Source: Rufibacter sediminis (lineage in GTDB: Bacteria; Bacteroidota; Bacteroidia; Cytophagales; Hymenobacteraceae). From it: DNA of 64,000 nucleotides. Location: positions 1 to 64,000 of the forward strand of contig NZ_JACOAF010000003.1 in the NCBI RefSeq assembly GCF_014269285.1, in the 5' to 3' direction. Positions 35,566 to 42,963 of this stretch are shown here, piece by piece. The translations under genes and the position numbers were made by a program. The notes beneath the pieces are model-generated. The model was given only the letters and a program-made list of their open reading frames with translations, did no database searches and was not told where the DNA came from. Numbering within the stretch: position 1 is the stretch's first letter; every line of letters starts with the position of its first letter.

Positions 35566-36642
35566 ATGCTTTACAATATGCAAAAACCACTATTGATAGC
35601 CTTTTTACTGTTCGGTTTTTCGGCCTGTAACTTTCATACCGAAGATGACATGGACGGAATGGATGATATGGGCGGTGGGGAAGGAATGAATATTGATTAT
35701 CCGGCGGCTTATGTAGTGAATGGGGAATCAAACAATATAGAGGTGCTTAATTTACTTGACCTCTCCCAGAAAGCGCAGATTTCTTTGAATGGGGCCACCT
35801 TCCCGCACCACATCAATTTAAGCCCCGATAAAACGAAGCTGGCCGTAGCCATTACCAGTACCGATTTAAGCGGTGGCCATGACTCAGGCGGTATGAGTGG
35901 GATGTATGGGTTCAAAGTAATCGTGTTGAATAGTTACACCGGGAAAATCGAAAAAGAGATACTGCTACCCAGAATGCCGCACAATGGGATTTTCAATACG
36001 AACGGCTCTGAGTTATGGATTGCCCAGGAGGATGAGCAGCAAAGCCAAGTGTTGGTTTTCAACACCGGTAACTGGAGCCTCAAAAGCACCATCAACGTTG
36101 GAAGAGGATTATCCGAAGTCACCTTTTCGTCTGACGGCACGAGAGCCTACGCCGCAAATACCCTAGATGCCACTGTCTCCATTATTAACCCGGACACTAA
36201 AATGGTGTTGGCCACCGTGGCGGTGGGCAAGGACCCGGTTGGGGCCTGGCCGGGCGCAAATGGCTTCATGTACGTGGACAATGAAACCGACCAAACCGTT
36301 ACGGAGATAGCCGTAGCCTCAGGTGCGATTACAGAAACCATTCACCTAGGCTTCAAACCGGGCTACGTGGCATACCACCCCTCCAAACAAGAACTTTGGG
36401 TTAGCGATGCAACCAATGGCCAAATCGCTTACTACACACAAAACAACAGCCTGTGGGCTCTACAAGGCGATATCGCCACAGGAGCCGATGCGCACGCCAT
36501 TGCTTTTTCCCAGGATGGCGCAACAGCTTACGTCACCAACCAAGGAGTGGGAACAGTCTCCGTCATCAGAGTATCCGACCATTCCGTTACCGCCACGGTT
36601 CCGGTGGGGAAAAAACCGAACGGACTTGCAATCCGGCAATAA
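35566..36642 (+). CDS. YncE-like beta-propeller lipoprotein
   Basis: 358 aa: lipoprotein signal (FLLFGFSACNF), a Met/Asp-rich stretch (EDDMDGMDDMGGGEGMN) and YVTN-type beta-propeller repeats (AYVVNGESNNIEVLNLLD; AYAANTLDATVSIINPDTKM; AYVTNQGVGTVSVIRVSDHS). Such proteins occur with metal pumps, but the substrate is not known; the Met/Asp tract may bind copper. AGGAG precedes the chosen ATG; a second ATG at 35578 is possible. Confidence 0.75.
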   Translation: MLYNMQKPLLIAFLLFGFSACNFHTEDDMDGMDDMGGGEGMNIDYPAAYVVNGESNNIEVLNLLDLSQKAQISLNGATFPHHINLSPDKTKLAVAITSTDLSGGHDSGGMSGMYGFKVIVLNSYTGKIEKEILLPRMPHNGIFNTNGSELWIAQEDEQQSQVLVFNTGNWSLKSTINVGRGLSEVTFSSDGTRAYAANTLDATVSIINPDTKMVLATVAVGKDPVGAWPGANGFMYVDNETDQTVTEIAVASGAITETIHLGFKPGYVAYHPSKQELWVSDATNGQIAYYTQNNSLWALQGDIATGADAHAIAFSQDGATAYVTNQGVGTVSVIRVSDHSVTATVPVGKKPNGLAIRQ

Positions 36643-36677
36643 TATCTATCTCACGAATACTAAACCCGATTTAAAAT

Positions 36678-37367
36678 ATGAGACCTTTCAACACCTTTCT
36701 TTTCCTGCTGTGCTTTTTATTTATATCCGTTGCTTTAAGTCCCCGAACCGTGATAGCTCACGGCGGGGAAAAGCACAAGGAAAAAGCTAAGACTCCCCAA
36801 GCTGACTCCTCCAGACAAGAACCAGAAGATTCTCGCGATACGGTTGTTCTTAAGGACGTTACCCCGGCAGAACATGCGGGACACGTAGCCAATCCAGGGG
36901 AAGTACACGCGTCTTTGGCTGACTTTCCGCACATCCATCCCCTGATTGTCCATTTTCCTATTATGCTGCTGATGATTGCGGCGGCCATGCAATTCGTCAA
37001 TATCCTGTTCCGGAAAGAGGAACTGAATTGGGCGGTGACCATTATGGTACTGGTGGGCTTTGTGACGGCTTATGCCTCCTCGTACTGGTCGCATCCGCAC
37101 ACTTCAGGGCTCTCCGCCCACGCGGAACTCGTTTTGGAGCAGCACGACAAATACGCGGATTACACAGTTTACCTGGCCGGCATTGGGTTAGTGGCCCAAC
37201 TTCTAAGCGTGCTGGTATTCAAAGGGAAACGCTGGAGCATCGCCGTAGCTGCCGTTATCCTGATTGGTGCCGGGTATGCGGTTAGCATGGCAGGCCATTA
37301 CGGTGCCCAGCTAGTTCACATTGAGGGCGTAGGTCCGCAGGGAAAATTCCTGGAGCAACACCATTAA
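36678..37367 (+). CDS. DUF2231-like membrane protein with His-rich periplasmic segment
   Basis: 229 aa with a cleavable signal or first helix (LFLLCFLFISVALS), a charged linker, and the DUF2231 signature FPHIHPLIVHFPIMLLMI followed by three more helices (about 118-136, 160-180, 187-205). His residues cluster at helix ends and at the C-terminus (LEQHH). The family is of unknown function and often sits with copper or electron-transfer genes. Confidence 0.75.
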   Translation: MRPFNTFLFLLCFLFISVALSPRTVIAHGGEKHKEKAKTPQADSSRQEPEDSRDTVVLKDVTPAEHAGHVANPGEVHASLADFPHIHPLIVHFPIMLLMIAAAMQFVNILFRKEELNWAVTIMVLVGFVTAYASSYWSHPHTSGLSAHAELVLEQHDKYADYTVYLAGIGLVAQLLSVLVFKGKRWSIAVAAVILIGAGYAVSMAGHYGAQLVHIEGVGPQGKFLEQHH

Positions 37368-37399
37368 AGTTATTTATACAAATCACCTAACAAGTTATC

Positions 37400-38032
37400 A
37401 TGATACAGAAAGTTACCATCTATTTTGTTCTTACCGTCTTCAGCTTTTCCTTGATGTTCTGTAACCAGAATTCCAACTCAGAACAAGCACAGGGAAGAGA
37501 TAACCTGACAACTTCACCCGCCGCCCCTCAGTCGGAAGCAGAGGATGCTGTCACCATAGCGGAACAACCTGAACCCGACACCCTCAAAGGGAGCTTGAAA
37601 GCAGTGGCTACAGGGAAAATAGGTTCTGTAAACCTACGAATAGACTACCATTCACCTGCCGTCCGGAATCGGGTGGTGTGGGGCGGTCTGGTGGCTTACG
37701 ACCAGGTTTGGGTGACCGGAGCCCATTCCGCTACTAGCTTACAAACGGATGGCACTATCGTCATAGGAGGTCAAAAAATACCTGCTGGTCAATATGCCTT
37801 GTTCACCATACCTGGTAAACAAGAGTGGACAGTGATATTAAATAAGAAGTGGGAGCAGCATCTGGCAGACGAGTATTCTGAGAAGGAAGATTTAGTCAGA
37901 CTTTCGGTGCAGCCTGAAACCAGTCAGCATCAGGAACGCCTACGCTACGAGATTAGACCCGAAGGAGAGAAAAACGGGAGTATTCTTATGAGGTGGGAGA
38001 AATTGACCGTCTCAATTCCTATTTCCCTTTAG
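37400..38032 (+). CDS. DUF2911 lipoprotein
   Basis: 210 aa with an export signal (YFVLTVFSFSLMFCNQN; the Cys may be lipidated) and a DUF2911 domain: LRIDYHSPAVRNRVVWGGLV, VWVTGAHSATSLQ, IPAGQYALFTIPGKQEWTVI and LNKKW. A Bacteroidota-specific family of unknown function. It follows the DUF2231 gene in the same direction. Confidence 0.8.
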   Translation: MIQKVTIYFVLTVFSFSLMFCNQNSNSEQAQGRDNLTTSPAAPQSEAEDAVTIAEQPEPDTLKGSLKAVATGKIGSVNLRIDYHSPAVRNRVVWGGLVAYDQVWVTGAHSATSLQTDGTIVIGGQKIPAGQYALFTIPGKQEWTVILNKKWEQHLADEYSEKEDLVRLSVQPETSQHQERLRYEIRPEGEKNGSILMRWEKLTVSIPISL

Positions 38033-38130
38033 AACATTATTAATCTGCTTTTAGAAGTTAAAGTACCTAAAGCTCCTTCTGCTCTAATCCAGAGCTTCAC
38101 ATATTTTTATCAATAGTGTAATTTATTATT

Positions 38131-38721
38131 ATGGAACTCCAAACCGATGATACCAAAACCACCATATGTATCAAGAACATGGTGTGTCCTCGCTGCATCC
38201 GGATTATAAAAGAGCAGTTAACTCTTCTGAATCTTCCGGTAATTGAGGTTCATCTGGGCCATGTAGATTTGGAGCGTCCATTGGAGCCTGCCGAGAAGGA
38301 AAAGGTGAATGAATTCTTAAATGATTATGGATTTGAATTGCTGGAAGAAAGGAAAGCAAAGTTGGTAGAGCAGATAAAAACTTTGATTATTAACGCAGTT
38401 CACTATAAGGAAGAAAAAATCACTTCTAACTATTCAACTTACTTGGCCCAGACCATCGGAAAAGATTACAGCACCCTAAGCCATGCGTTTTCATCAATGG
38501 AGGGTATCACCATTGAAAAGTACATCATTCTTCAAAAGATAGAGTATATCAAGGCTCAACTAGACTATGAGGAATTGTCTCTGGGAGAAATAGCCTCAAA
38601 GTTGCACTACAGCAGCCTAAGCCATCTCTCCAAGCAATTTAAATCTGTCACCGGCTTTACCCCTTCCGAGTATAAAAAACTTCAGCTTAGAGGTCGCCAG
38701 ACACTTGACCAATTGTACTAG
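38131..38721 (+). CDS. AraC-type regulator with HMA-like N-terminal domain
   Basis: 196 aa. The N-terminal 70 residues look like a metal-binding HMA-type fold with a CxxC pair (IKNMVCPRCIRIIKEQL) and a later beta-alpha unit (LGHVDLERPLEPAEKEKV). Residues 95-190 form a two-helix-turn-helix AraC domain (SLGEIASKLHYSSLSHLSKQ, FKSVTGFTPSEYKKLQ). Likely a copper sensor controlling part of this island, with metal binding through the CPRC pair; this is inference from the fusion. Confidence 0.8.
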   Translation: MELQTDDTKTTICIKNMVCPRCIRIIKEQLTLLNLPVIEVHLGHVDLERPLEPAEKEKVNEFLNDYGFELLEERKAKLVEQIKTLIINAVHYKEEKITSNYSTYLAQTIGKDYSTLSHAFSSMEGITIEKYIILQKIEYIKAQLDYEELSLGEIASKLHYSSLSHLSKQFKSVTGFTPSEYKKLQLRGRQTLDQLY

Positions 38722-38757
38722 AAATAGAAAAGAACCATGGTTATAACCTAAACATTT

Positions 38758-39786
38758 ATGAATATTCTGTATCTGCTTTCCGGAACTTCTATTTTCATTA
38801 TTACTACGGTAGACATAATCAAAACTACTCTATCCACAAAAGGGGGAGGTGTGATTACAAATAGAATTTCAAGAGCTGTTTGGAAATTATTTTTCTCAAT
38901 GTCTGGCCAGAACGGAAAATCCACTGCTTTAGAATTCGCGGGCCCTGCCGTCTTAATAGTGGTACTTCTGGTCTGGATTATTGGCTTGTGGGCAGGTTTT
39001 TTTCTTTTGCTTTTATCAGATGGGAACTCCATCATAAACAGCACAACTAGAGAAAACGCTATGGCCTTAGAAAAGCTGTACTATGCCGGGTTTACCCTAT
39101 CAACCTTGGGGGTGGGTGATTTTGTAGCCTCCTCCAGCAGTTGGCGGATACTCACTAGTTCGATGGCATTCACGGGGCTGGTTTTTATAACAACCTCCAT
39201 TACATATTTTTTGCCGGTTTTATCGGCGGTAAACCTGCAAAGCAACCTAAGCTTGTATATCAGCAGCATGGGAAGAACACCCCAGGAAATGGTGATAAAG
39301 AGCTGGAACGGGGGAAACTTTTCTTCCTTCTTTGATTGTGTCCCGAACATGTGCCAGATGCTTATAAAGCACACCCTTAACCATCATTCCTATCCCATCA
39401 TTCACTACTTCCACAACAAAGAACCAAAACAGGCCATCATAGTACAAGTAGTGGTGTTGGAAGAGGTTTACTATCTCCTTAGGCAGGTAGTTTCTACGGA
39501 AGTAACCTTAGATGAAGTAAAAATGACCATGTTGCGCACCGCCCTGGATACTTATTTTAGCTTAGTGAAGAAAAACTTTATAAAAGAAGAAACCAGCCAA
39601 AAGTATCCTCCCTCTCTACAACTCGCCCCCCTGCTGCAGTCAGGGATTCCAGTTAAACAAGAAGCTAGTATAAACCAAGGCAATGGCCAGCAGCAACCGG
39701 ATAACCGGAATATTCTCACTGCCCTTTTGGGGAGCGATGGTTGGTCCTGGCAGGAAGTGTATCCGACAAAAGATATTGCTGGGTAA
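38758..39786 (+). CDS. Two-helix potassium-channel-like membrane protein
   Basis: 342 aa with membrane helices at about 1-20, 60-85 and 125-150 and a pore loop FTLSTLGVGDFV, whose TLGVGD resembles the K+ selectivity filter T-x-G-x-G-D. The cytoplasmic part (160-342) has no recognised RCK domain. Its presence in a copper island is unusual; it may be a passenger or help compensate ion leakage. Annotation as an Ion_trans_2 channel is by motif. Confidence 0.7.
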   Translation: MNILYLLSGTSIFIITTVDIIKTTLSTKGGGVITNRISRAVWKLFFSMSGQNGKSTALEFAGPAVLIVVLLVWIIGLWAGFFLLLLSDGNSIINSTTRENAMALEKLYYAGFTLSTLGVGDFVASSSSWRILTSSMAFTGLVFITTSITYFLPVLSAVNLQSNLSLYISSMGRTPQEMVIKSWNGGNFSSFFDCVPNMCQMLIKHTLNHHSYPIIHYFHNKEPKQAIIVQVVVLEEVYYLLRQVVSTEVTLDEVKMTMLRTALDTYFSLVKKNFIKEETSQKYPPSLQLAPLLQSGIPVKQEASINQGNGQQQPDNRNILTALLGSDGWSWQEVYPTKDIAG

Positions 39787-39958
39787 CAATCCTTTAAATC
39801 CCATAGTGGGCAACGTTTAGCAACCTAATTAACCGCAGTTTTATACTTCAAAATAATAACGCGGTGTTAACGCTGAAAAAGCAAAAAGCCCTTCAATGGG
39901 AAACTCTCCTGGTAGTTCTAAGTAAGAAATATATCATTAATGTAAAGTCTGAAATAGT

Positions 39959-40198
39959 ATGGAAATTATAAAATTCAAAACCAACATGGGTAATCAAAAC
40001 GATGTAACGAAAGTTGCCCCCTATCTGGAAAAAATCAAAAGTATATCCAATTGGCAAGTAGATACAGAAACGGAAGAAAATGTGCTGAGTGTTTCCGGCA
40101 AAGATTTAAATCCTCAGGCCATAGAAAATGCCGTTCAGGAAGCAGGCTTTCAGGCAGAGATACTGAGGGTAGTGGGCCTAAGCGGGGATGAATTGTAA
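39959..40198 (+). CDS. HMA-fold protein that has lost its CxxC metal site
   Basis: 79 aa, clearly homologous to the HMA protein at 45707-45919 (same MExxKFKTN start, NWQVDTE/KWQVDTN, AIENAVQEAGF/VVEAVEKAGF). At the metal loop the paralogue has KCGGC, whereas this one has GNQND, so both cysteines are gone (C12 to N, C15 to D). It may bind another ligand or be a decaying copy. The frame is intact and the terminator is strong, which argues that it is expressed. Confidence 0.75.
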   Translation: MEIIKFKTNMGNQNDVTKVAPYLEKIKSISNWQVDTETEENVLSVSGKDLNPQAIENAVQEAGFQAEILRVVGLSGDEL

Positions 40199-40222
40199 AT
40201 CTAAATAGAAACACCCATAAAT

Positions 40223-40261
40223 TTTTAAAGGAGAACCTCACTTGAAGATTCTCCTTTAAAA
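40223..40261. terminator. Bidirectional terminator between convergent genes
   Basis: Perfect 13-bp stem TTTTAAAGGAGAA / TTCTCCTTTAAAA between the HMA-fold gene (+) and the DUF305 genes (-). Confidence 0.85.
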
Positions 40262-40288
40262 AGTATCGAGGAAAGTAAACAATTCTTG

Positions 40289-40513
40289 CTATTGCGGGTG
40301 CTTCTGCAGCCACGCATCCAACTCCTGCTTTTCCTTTTGCTGCTCATCCATGATTTTTTGAGCCATGGCTTTTATTTCCGGCTCCTTCGCTTGAGGCAGA
40401 TAAGCTTTAACCATATCTATTCCACTTTGGTGGTGCATGCTCATGAGGCTTGCGAAATGATGGTCAGTGGTACCAGCCATATTATGGTTCATGCTGGACA
40501 TCATGCTTTTCAT
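40289..40513 (-). CDS. DUF305 domain, C-terminal part of a gene split by TAG
   Basis: 74 aa starting at ATG 40513, two codons after the upstream stop and in the same frame. It carries a full DUF305 half (DHHFASLMSMHHQSGIDMVK, His/Met metal ligands) and a helical tail. With 40517-40957 it would form one 222-residue two-repeat DUF305 protein. Alone it lacks a signal peptide, so it would stay cytoplasmic unless the TAG is read through. Confidence 0.6.
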   Translation of the reverse strand: MKSMMSSMNHNMAGTTDHHFASLMSMHHQSGIDMVKAYLPQAKEPEIKAMAQKIMDEQQKEKQELDAWLQKHPQ

Positions 40514-40516
40514 GGG

Positions 40517-40957
40517 CTACATCATCTTCATGGTAACAGCAGTATCACCTGTAGCAGATTGGTAGTTTTGAACAAAGTCTCTAAGTTTTTCCTGCTCCTC
40601 TTTTTGCTTCGGCGGACTTTTTTTAGCCATGATGACGAGCATTGTATCACTCCCCTTGCTTTCTTCTTCCTGGGCCATCTTAATCGCTCCTTCGTGGTGG
40701 GTGGCCATTAAATTGGCAAAGTCTACGTCCGGATTGCCGGTGAGTTTCACCTCCTGCATCGCCGTCATATTCTCGTGCATCAGGTCCATCATCTCATTTG
40801 GCTCCCCAGCTTCCATGTTGTGGCCGGAATGGTCTTCTGTTTTCTCCATATCGGAGGCCACTTCCGTTTCACCGGAGTTCTGGCTACAGGCGGTAAAGAA
40901 CAAGGAGGCCCCGCAAAGCATTGCCACCCACTTAGAATTAAACTTGTTGTTTTTCAT
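40517..40957 (-). CDS. DUF305 lipoprotein, N-terminal part of a gene split by TAG
   Basis: 146 aa with a lipoprotein signal (GASLFFTACSQN), a His/Met-rich linker (HSGHNMEAGEPNEMMDLMHE) and one DUF305 repeat (DVDFANLMATHHEGAIKMAQ). DUF305 proteins bind copper in the periplasm. The TAG at 40517-40519 is followed in frame by PMKSMMSS and a second DUF305 repeat, so the ancestral gene probably ran 40957-40289. Confidence 0.75.
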   Translation of the reverse strand: MKNNKFNSKWVAMLCGASLFFTACSQNSGETEVASDMEKTEDHSGHNMEAGEPNEMMDLMHENMTAMQEVKLTGNPDVDFANLMATHHEGAIKMAQEEESKGSDTMLVIMAKKSPPKQKEEQEKLRDFVQNYQSATGDTAVTMKMM

Positions 40958-41050
40958 AGCTTTTGTTTAGAGATTAAAATGTAAATCAAATGGAAAAAAG
41001 GTTGTGGTATAAAATGTATGATGGATAGTTTTGCATAAACCCCGCTGTTT

Positions 41051-41233
41051 GGAGTCTTCCGCAGGGTGACTCCGAATTGACAATGAACCAGCAGGAACTC
41101 CGTTCCGGGCGAGTGGCAAGAACGGTTTTATAGAACAACGGCCAAAAGGAGCGACAGTCTCTGCTCCGTAGAAACAGGGAGTCACAGACTGCCATTTCCA
41201 TTTTAAGTCTGGAGTCACCCTGCGGAAGACTCC
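41051..41233. repeat. MITE-like element with 23-bp perfect terminal inverted repeats
   Basis: Positions 41051-41073 (GGAGTCTTCCGCAGG then GTGACTCC) are the exact reverse complement of 41211-41233. The 137-bp interior is rich in GAGTC/GACTC words and has no open frame. Size and structure suggest a non-autonomous mobile element or structured RNA. Confidence 0.7.
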
Positions 41234-41288
41234 AGACAGCGAAGGAAAGTCTATGTTAAACTCATTGAAAATCAAAAACTTAAATTAA

Positions 41289-41411
41289 TCATACATTGTA
41301 GACCACTACCGGAAAAAAGAAGACATGCTGTCGGCAGAAGCAGAGGTGATTGATATGTATAATGTCACCTTTCGTAGTAGCCGTTTTAAATTTATGAAGA
41401 ATTTATTCTAG
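41289..41411 (+). pseudogene. Possible 3' remnant of a disrupted gene
   Basis: A 40-codon frame with protein-like composition (DHYRKKEDMLSAEAEVIDMY, then NVTFRSSRFKFMKNLF) ends at TAG 41409 and begins right after a stop beside the inverted-repeat element. No family was recognised; it may be chance. Confidence 0.2.
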
Positions 41412-41502
41412 CACAGATATTCACTTTCTCATCCATGGTTCAAGATAACCCTGTTGGAGGTTTGTCTCAGAAAACAGCATCAGAACAATGTTTGGGAATA
41501 AA

Positions 41503-41958
41503 TTATTCTTCATCCATTCTTTTCAGGATAGCCTTCATTTCGGCAATTTCCTTCACTTGGGACTTGATAATTTCGTCAGCTAGTTTTTTCAATTCAGGGT
41601 CTTTGATATTGGCTTTCTGGCTAACCATGATGGCGGAAGAGTGATGAGGAATCATTGCCTTCATGTATTGCTCATCAGCGACTAAGACTTGGTTTCTTAA
41701 AAAGAACAAGGCCCCAACAAACACTACAGCGCTTGATGCATAAATTACCATGTTTAACTTTTTATCTTCATACATGTTCCGCATCATCAATAACATTACC
41801 ACGGCCATAGGCGCTACCATCAATAAGGTAGTATAGACCCTTGTAGCACTTAGATAAACATGTTCTACTTGGTCTACATTTAAGAACATTACCGCGTACA
41901 TGATTACAAACGAGACTATTAGCATGTAAAGGAACTTCTTATAATGGTTGTTTTTCAT
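41503..41958 (-). CDS. DUF305 membrane protein
   Basis: 151 aa from ATG 41958 (MKNNHYKKFLYMLIVSFVIM); an earlier ATG at 42003 would add 15 residues before the first helix. Three membrane helices (about 8-27, 42-60, 69-88) precede a short DUF305 segment with the ligand motif MIPHHSSAIMVSQKA. Likely a membrane-anchored periplasmic copper-binding protein. Confidence 0.82.
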   Translation of the reverse strand: MKNNHYKKFLYMLIVSFVIMYAVMFLNVDQVEHVYLSATRVYTTLLMVAPMAVVMLLMMRNMYEDKKLNMVIYASSAVVFVGALFFLRNQVLVADEQYMKAMIPHHSSAIMVSQKANIKDPELKKLADEIIKSQVKEIAEMKAILKRMDEE

Positions 41959-42557
41959 TTGGAGTAGTTGTTTTAGCCTGAATCGTGTTTTGCCAATTCC
42001 CAATCGCCTCTTTGGTGTATAGCTTATTGTAGCACAATATATTAGAATACAGCTATACTCTTTGGATAAGCGTTTTATACGAAGCGCTCAAAGACTAGTT
42101 ATTTAGGGCAGATAGAGCAAAAAGGATTTAAAATATCTGAATTTTGGTTTTCGAGCCAATAAATGCCCATAAATAGGGAGGCAGGAGATAGCCACTATAT
42201 TAATATGCATTATTATATCAGTCTTTTCTTAAATTATACAAATAGTTTCTCTCATCATTTAACCCTAGAAAACACATAGGTATTTTATTGTGTCACATTT
42301 CTTTATAAGTGAATCTTTTACTAATCAATATAATTGGCTTAAGTATCATAAGGCTCCTATGCCCCTGTTGATGATGGTGATAAAATATTAAAAGATGAAG
42401 CATCTTTTATCGGTGGTGCCTTGACAGTAAAGGTTCTCGGAAAGGACAGTAATACCCAAATTATATAAATCTAATCAAGGATAATTAAAAACATATATCT
42501 CCCTAAAGTGTAAAACTATAGAGTTCACATAATTAAACAACCTAACTAATTACTACT
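41959..42557. other. Intergenic region, mostly empty
   Basis: About 600 bp between divergent genes. Apart from the possible gene remnant at 42352-42468 it is AT-rich with no defended feature; promoters for both flanking genes should lie here. Confidence 0.4.
42352..42468 (+). pseudogene. Possible C-terminal remnant of an exported protein gene
   Basis: After a stop at 42349, 38 codons (GSYAPVDDGDKILKDEASFI, then GGALTVKVLGKDSNTQII) run to TAA 42466 without a start codon. Composition resembles the end of a beta-rich lipoprotein, similar in style to the pseudogene at 1120-1563. Not assigned. Confidence 0.3.
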
Positions 42558-42887
42558 ATGCACAATTCTCAATATCAATCTGTTATACAAGCCCTTAATG
42601 CTTGTGCTGCTGCCTGTGACCATTGTTACGATGCCTGTTTACAGGAGCAGGATGTTAAAATGATGGCCCGTTGTATTCGCCTGGACCGTGATTGTTCCGA
42701 CATCTGTAAGCTTACTGCCAGCGCACTGGCCCGTAATTCAGAAGTAGCTAAAACACTGTTGCAAGCCTGTGCCGACATCTGCCGGGAATGTGGAATCGAA
42801 TGCGCAAACCATAAACACATGCAGCATTGCTTAGAGTGTGCAGAGGCTTGTAAAGCCTGTGAAGAAGCTTGCCGGAGCGCACTTTAA
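42558..42887 (+). CDS. Four-helix-bundle copper-storage protein (Csp/DUF326-like)
   Basis: 109 aa with Cys spaced along helices: NACAAACDHCYDAC, ARCIRLDRDCSDIC, LQACADICRECGIECA, HCLECAEACKACEEAC. This is the pattern of Csp copper-storage proteins, whose bundle core binds many Cu(I). No signal peptide, so the cytosolic (Csp3-like) type. It should buffer copper before export by the ATPases encoded nearby. A strong hairpin separates it from the oxidase gene. Confidence 0.88.
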   Translation: MHNSQYQSVIQALNACAAACDHCYDACLQEQDVKMMARCIRLDRDCSDICKLTASALARNSEVAKTLLQACADICRECGIECANHKHMQHCLECAEACKACEEACRSAL

Positions 42888-42900
42888 TAAAATCTTACGT

Positions 42901-42947
42901 ACGACAAAAGACGTCTCTCCTTCATTGGCAGAGGCGTTTTTTGTCGT
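42901..42947. terminator. Terminator hairpin between copper-storage and oxidase genes
   Basis: ACGACAAAA-GACG-CTCT ... AGAG-CG-TTTTTTGTCGT: a long stem with A/T flanks, directly after the copper-storage gene. Confidence 0.7.
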
Positions 42948-42963
42948 TTATAATAAGTCCTTT

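Larger units (their letters stand above)
40958..41502. other. Intergenic region with an inverted-repeat element and a possible gene remnant
   Basis: A 545-bp stretch between two DUF305 genes, holding the 23-bp inverted repeat element (41051-41233) and a short open fragment (41289-41411). No complete gene was seen. Confidence 0.5.

Noticed and set aside
1120-40957. TAG recoding (several genes appear continued beyond TAG)
   Set aside because: TAG is used as a normal stop by intact genes such as the coupling protein, the relaxase and parA, and no pyrrolysine or suppressor genes are visible. Nonsense mutations are simpler.
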